Origin: Candidatus Omnitrophota bacterium
GTDB lineage: Bacteria; Omnitrophota; Koll11; Zapsychrales; Zapsychraceae
Length of the DNA: 5,723 bases
Assembly: GCA_023140095.1 (NCBI GenBank)
Contig: JAGLMJ010000074.1
Location: 1 to 5,723 of the forward strand
Direction: 5' to 3'
Part shown: piece by piece, positions 5,233-5,723 of the stretch
Layout of the letters: each line of letters begins with the position of its first letter
Position numbering within the stretch: the stretch's first letter is position 1
Position numbers and translations under genes: made by a program
The notes under the pieces: model-generated
Told to the model about the DNA's origin: nothing
The model's database searches: none
The model's input: the letters and a program-made list of their open reading frames with translations, nothing else

Positions 5233-5723
5233 TTATAAGATTTTTTGAAGCCGGATAACCGCTTCATTAATACGGTCTTTGGACACGGTTAAGGTCATTC
5301 GAATATAACCTTCACCCTGCTCACCGAATCCATTGCCCGGGGTAACAACGATATCCGCTTTGTCTAAAAAGGCTTTGGCTGTTTCCATTGAGTTTGAAAA
5401 ACCTTTGGGAAGCTTGGCCCATACGTAATACGTGGCCTTTGGCGGCGGGATCTTCCAGCCGATGCCTCGTAAGCCGTTGATCAAATAATCTCGGCGGTCT
5501 TGATAGAGGGTGCGCATGTCTTCGGCGACCAACGGATCGCTTTTTAAGGCAGCGATACCGGCAACCTGAATGGCCTGGAAAATGCCCGAATCAAAATTGG
5601 ATTTGACTTGGGCTAAAGCGGCGATCAGTTTTGGATTGCCGCAGGCCCATCCGATGCGCCAGCCGGTCATGTAATATGTCTTTGAAAGGGAATGGAATTC
5701 GATGGCGACATCTTTGGCCCCTT
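5233..5723 (-). CDS. dapL: class I/II aminotransferase, LL-diaminopimelate aminotransferase type (5' part outside window)
   Basis: This is a PLP enzyme of aspartate aminotransferase fold type I; DapL converts tetrahydrodipicolinate directly to LL-diaminopimelate for lysine and peptidoglycan. The last 162 residues are visible of about 390 expected. The segment EFHSLSKTY carries the PLP-binding lysine (fragment residue 14, codon 5682-5680), and MTGWRIGWA follows with the phosphate-contacting Arg 22. Near the C-terminus GYIRMTLT contains the substrate-carboxylate Arg (fragment residue 141). The pattern SLSKTYxMTGWRIG and the following NFDSGIFQAIQVAGIAAL resemble bacterial proteins annotated as LL-diaminopimelate aminotransferase. 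The x is Tyr here, where I would expect Asn. Related aspartate/alanine aminotransferases share these motifs, so the substrate is inferred and the symbol is tentative. It appears to be upstream of folK in the same transcription unit. Confidence 0.8.
   Translation of the reverse strand, partial: GAKDVAIEFHSLSKTYYMTGWRIGWACGNPKLIAALAQVKSNFDSGIFQAIQVAGIAALKSDPLVAEDMRTLYQDRRDYLINGLRGIGWKIPPPKATYYVWAKLPKGFSNSMETAKAFLDKADIVVTPGNGFGEQGEGYIRMTLTVSKDRINEAVIRLQKIL

Noticed and set aside
5199..5267. Longer folK start at 5267 or at 5204
   Set aside because: The longer reading overlaps the end of the aminotransferase and adds residues not seen in HPPK. The 5204 ATG abuts AGGA with no spacer, and 5198 fits both spacing and the family N-terminus.

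Overview
The window reads as a compact stretch of a bacterial chromosome. All six genes I support lie on the minus strand, so transcription runs from high to low coordinates. The gene set is bacterial housekeeping: LL-diaminopimelate-type aminotransferase, folate, pantothenate and NAD enzymes, and the UvrA repair ATPase. The lysine-rich protein in the middle resembles bacterial histone H1-like proteins. The two YLYF-x-DKxGDISCAKM modules in front of its tail remind me of small proteins in uncultured lineages such as Omnitrophota. That placement is an impression, not a demonstration.

Layout in the direction of transcription: (1) 5723-5233, the 3' part of a class I/II aminotransferase of the DapL type, cut by the window edge; (2) 5198-4764, folK; (3) 4777-3932, panC, overlapping folK by 14 bases; (4) 3932-3105, an L-aspartate dehydrogenase-like gene (nadX family), whose ATG shares one base with the panC stop (TAATG); (5) 3078-2665, a 137-residue lysine-rich protein 26 bases further on, with a strong Shine-Dalgarno sequence; (6) 2647-2606, a perfect 18-bp-stem hairpin that ends this cluster; (7) 2580-2552, a near-consensus sigma-70-type promoter; (8) 2543-1, uvrA, 847 codons visible, with the last roughly 90-100 residues beyond the window.

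Genes 1-5 look like one transcription unit (gaps of 34, -14, -1 and 26 bases) closed by the hairpin. The metabolic genes share a cofactor and amino-acid theme: diaminopimelate/lysine, folate, pantothenate (CoA) and probably NAD. The last gene is different in kind, a probable nucleoid or nucleic-acid-binding protein. uvrA is insulated by the hairpin and has its own promoter. That promoter sits so close to the ATG that the mRNA is predicted to be leaderless, and a 20-bp sequence resembling the gammaproteobacterial LexA box overlaps it.

The points most worth a second look are the duplicated module plus pentad-repeat tail of the lysine-rich protein, the leaderless and possibly SOS-controlled uvrA promoter, and the translational coupling of an aspartate dehydrogenase homologue to panC. 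I see no mobile element, CRISPR array, tRNA or rRNA.
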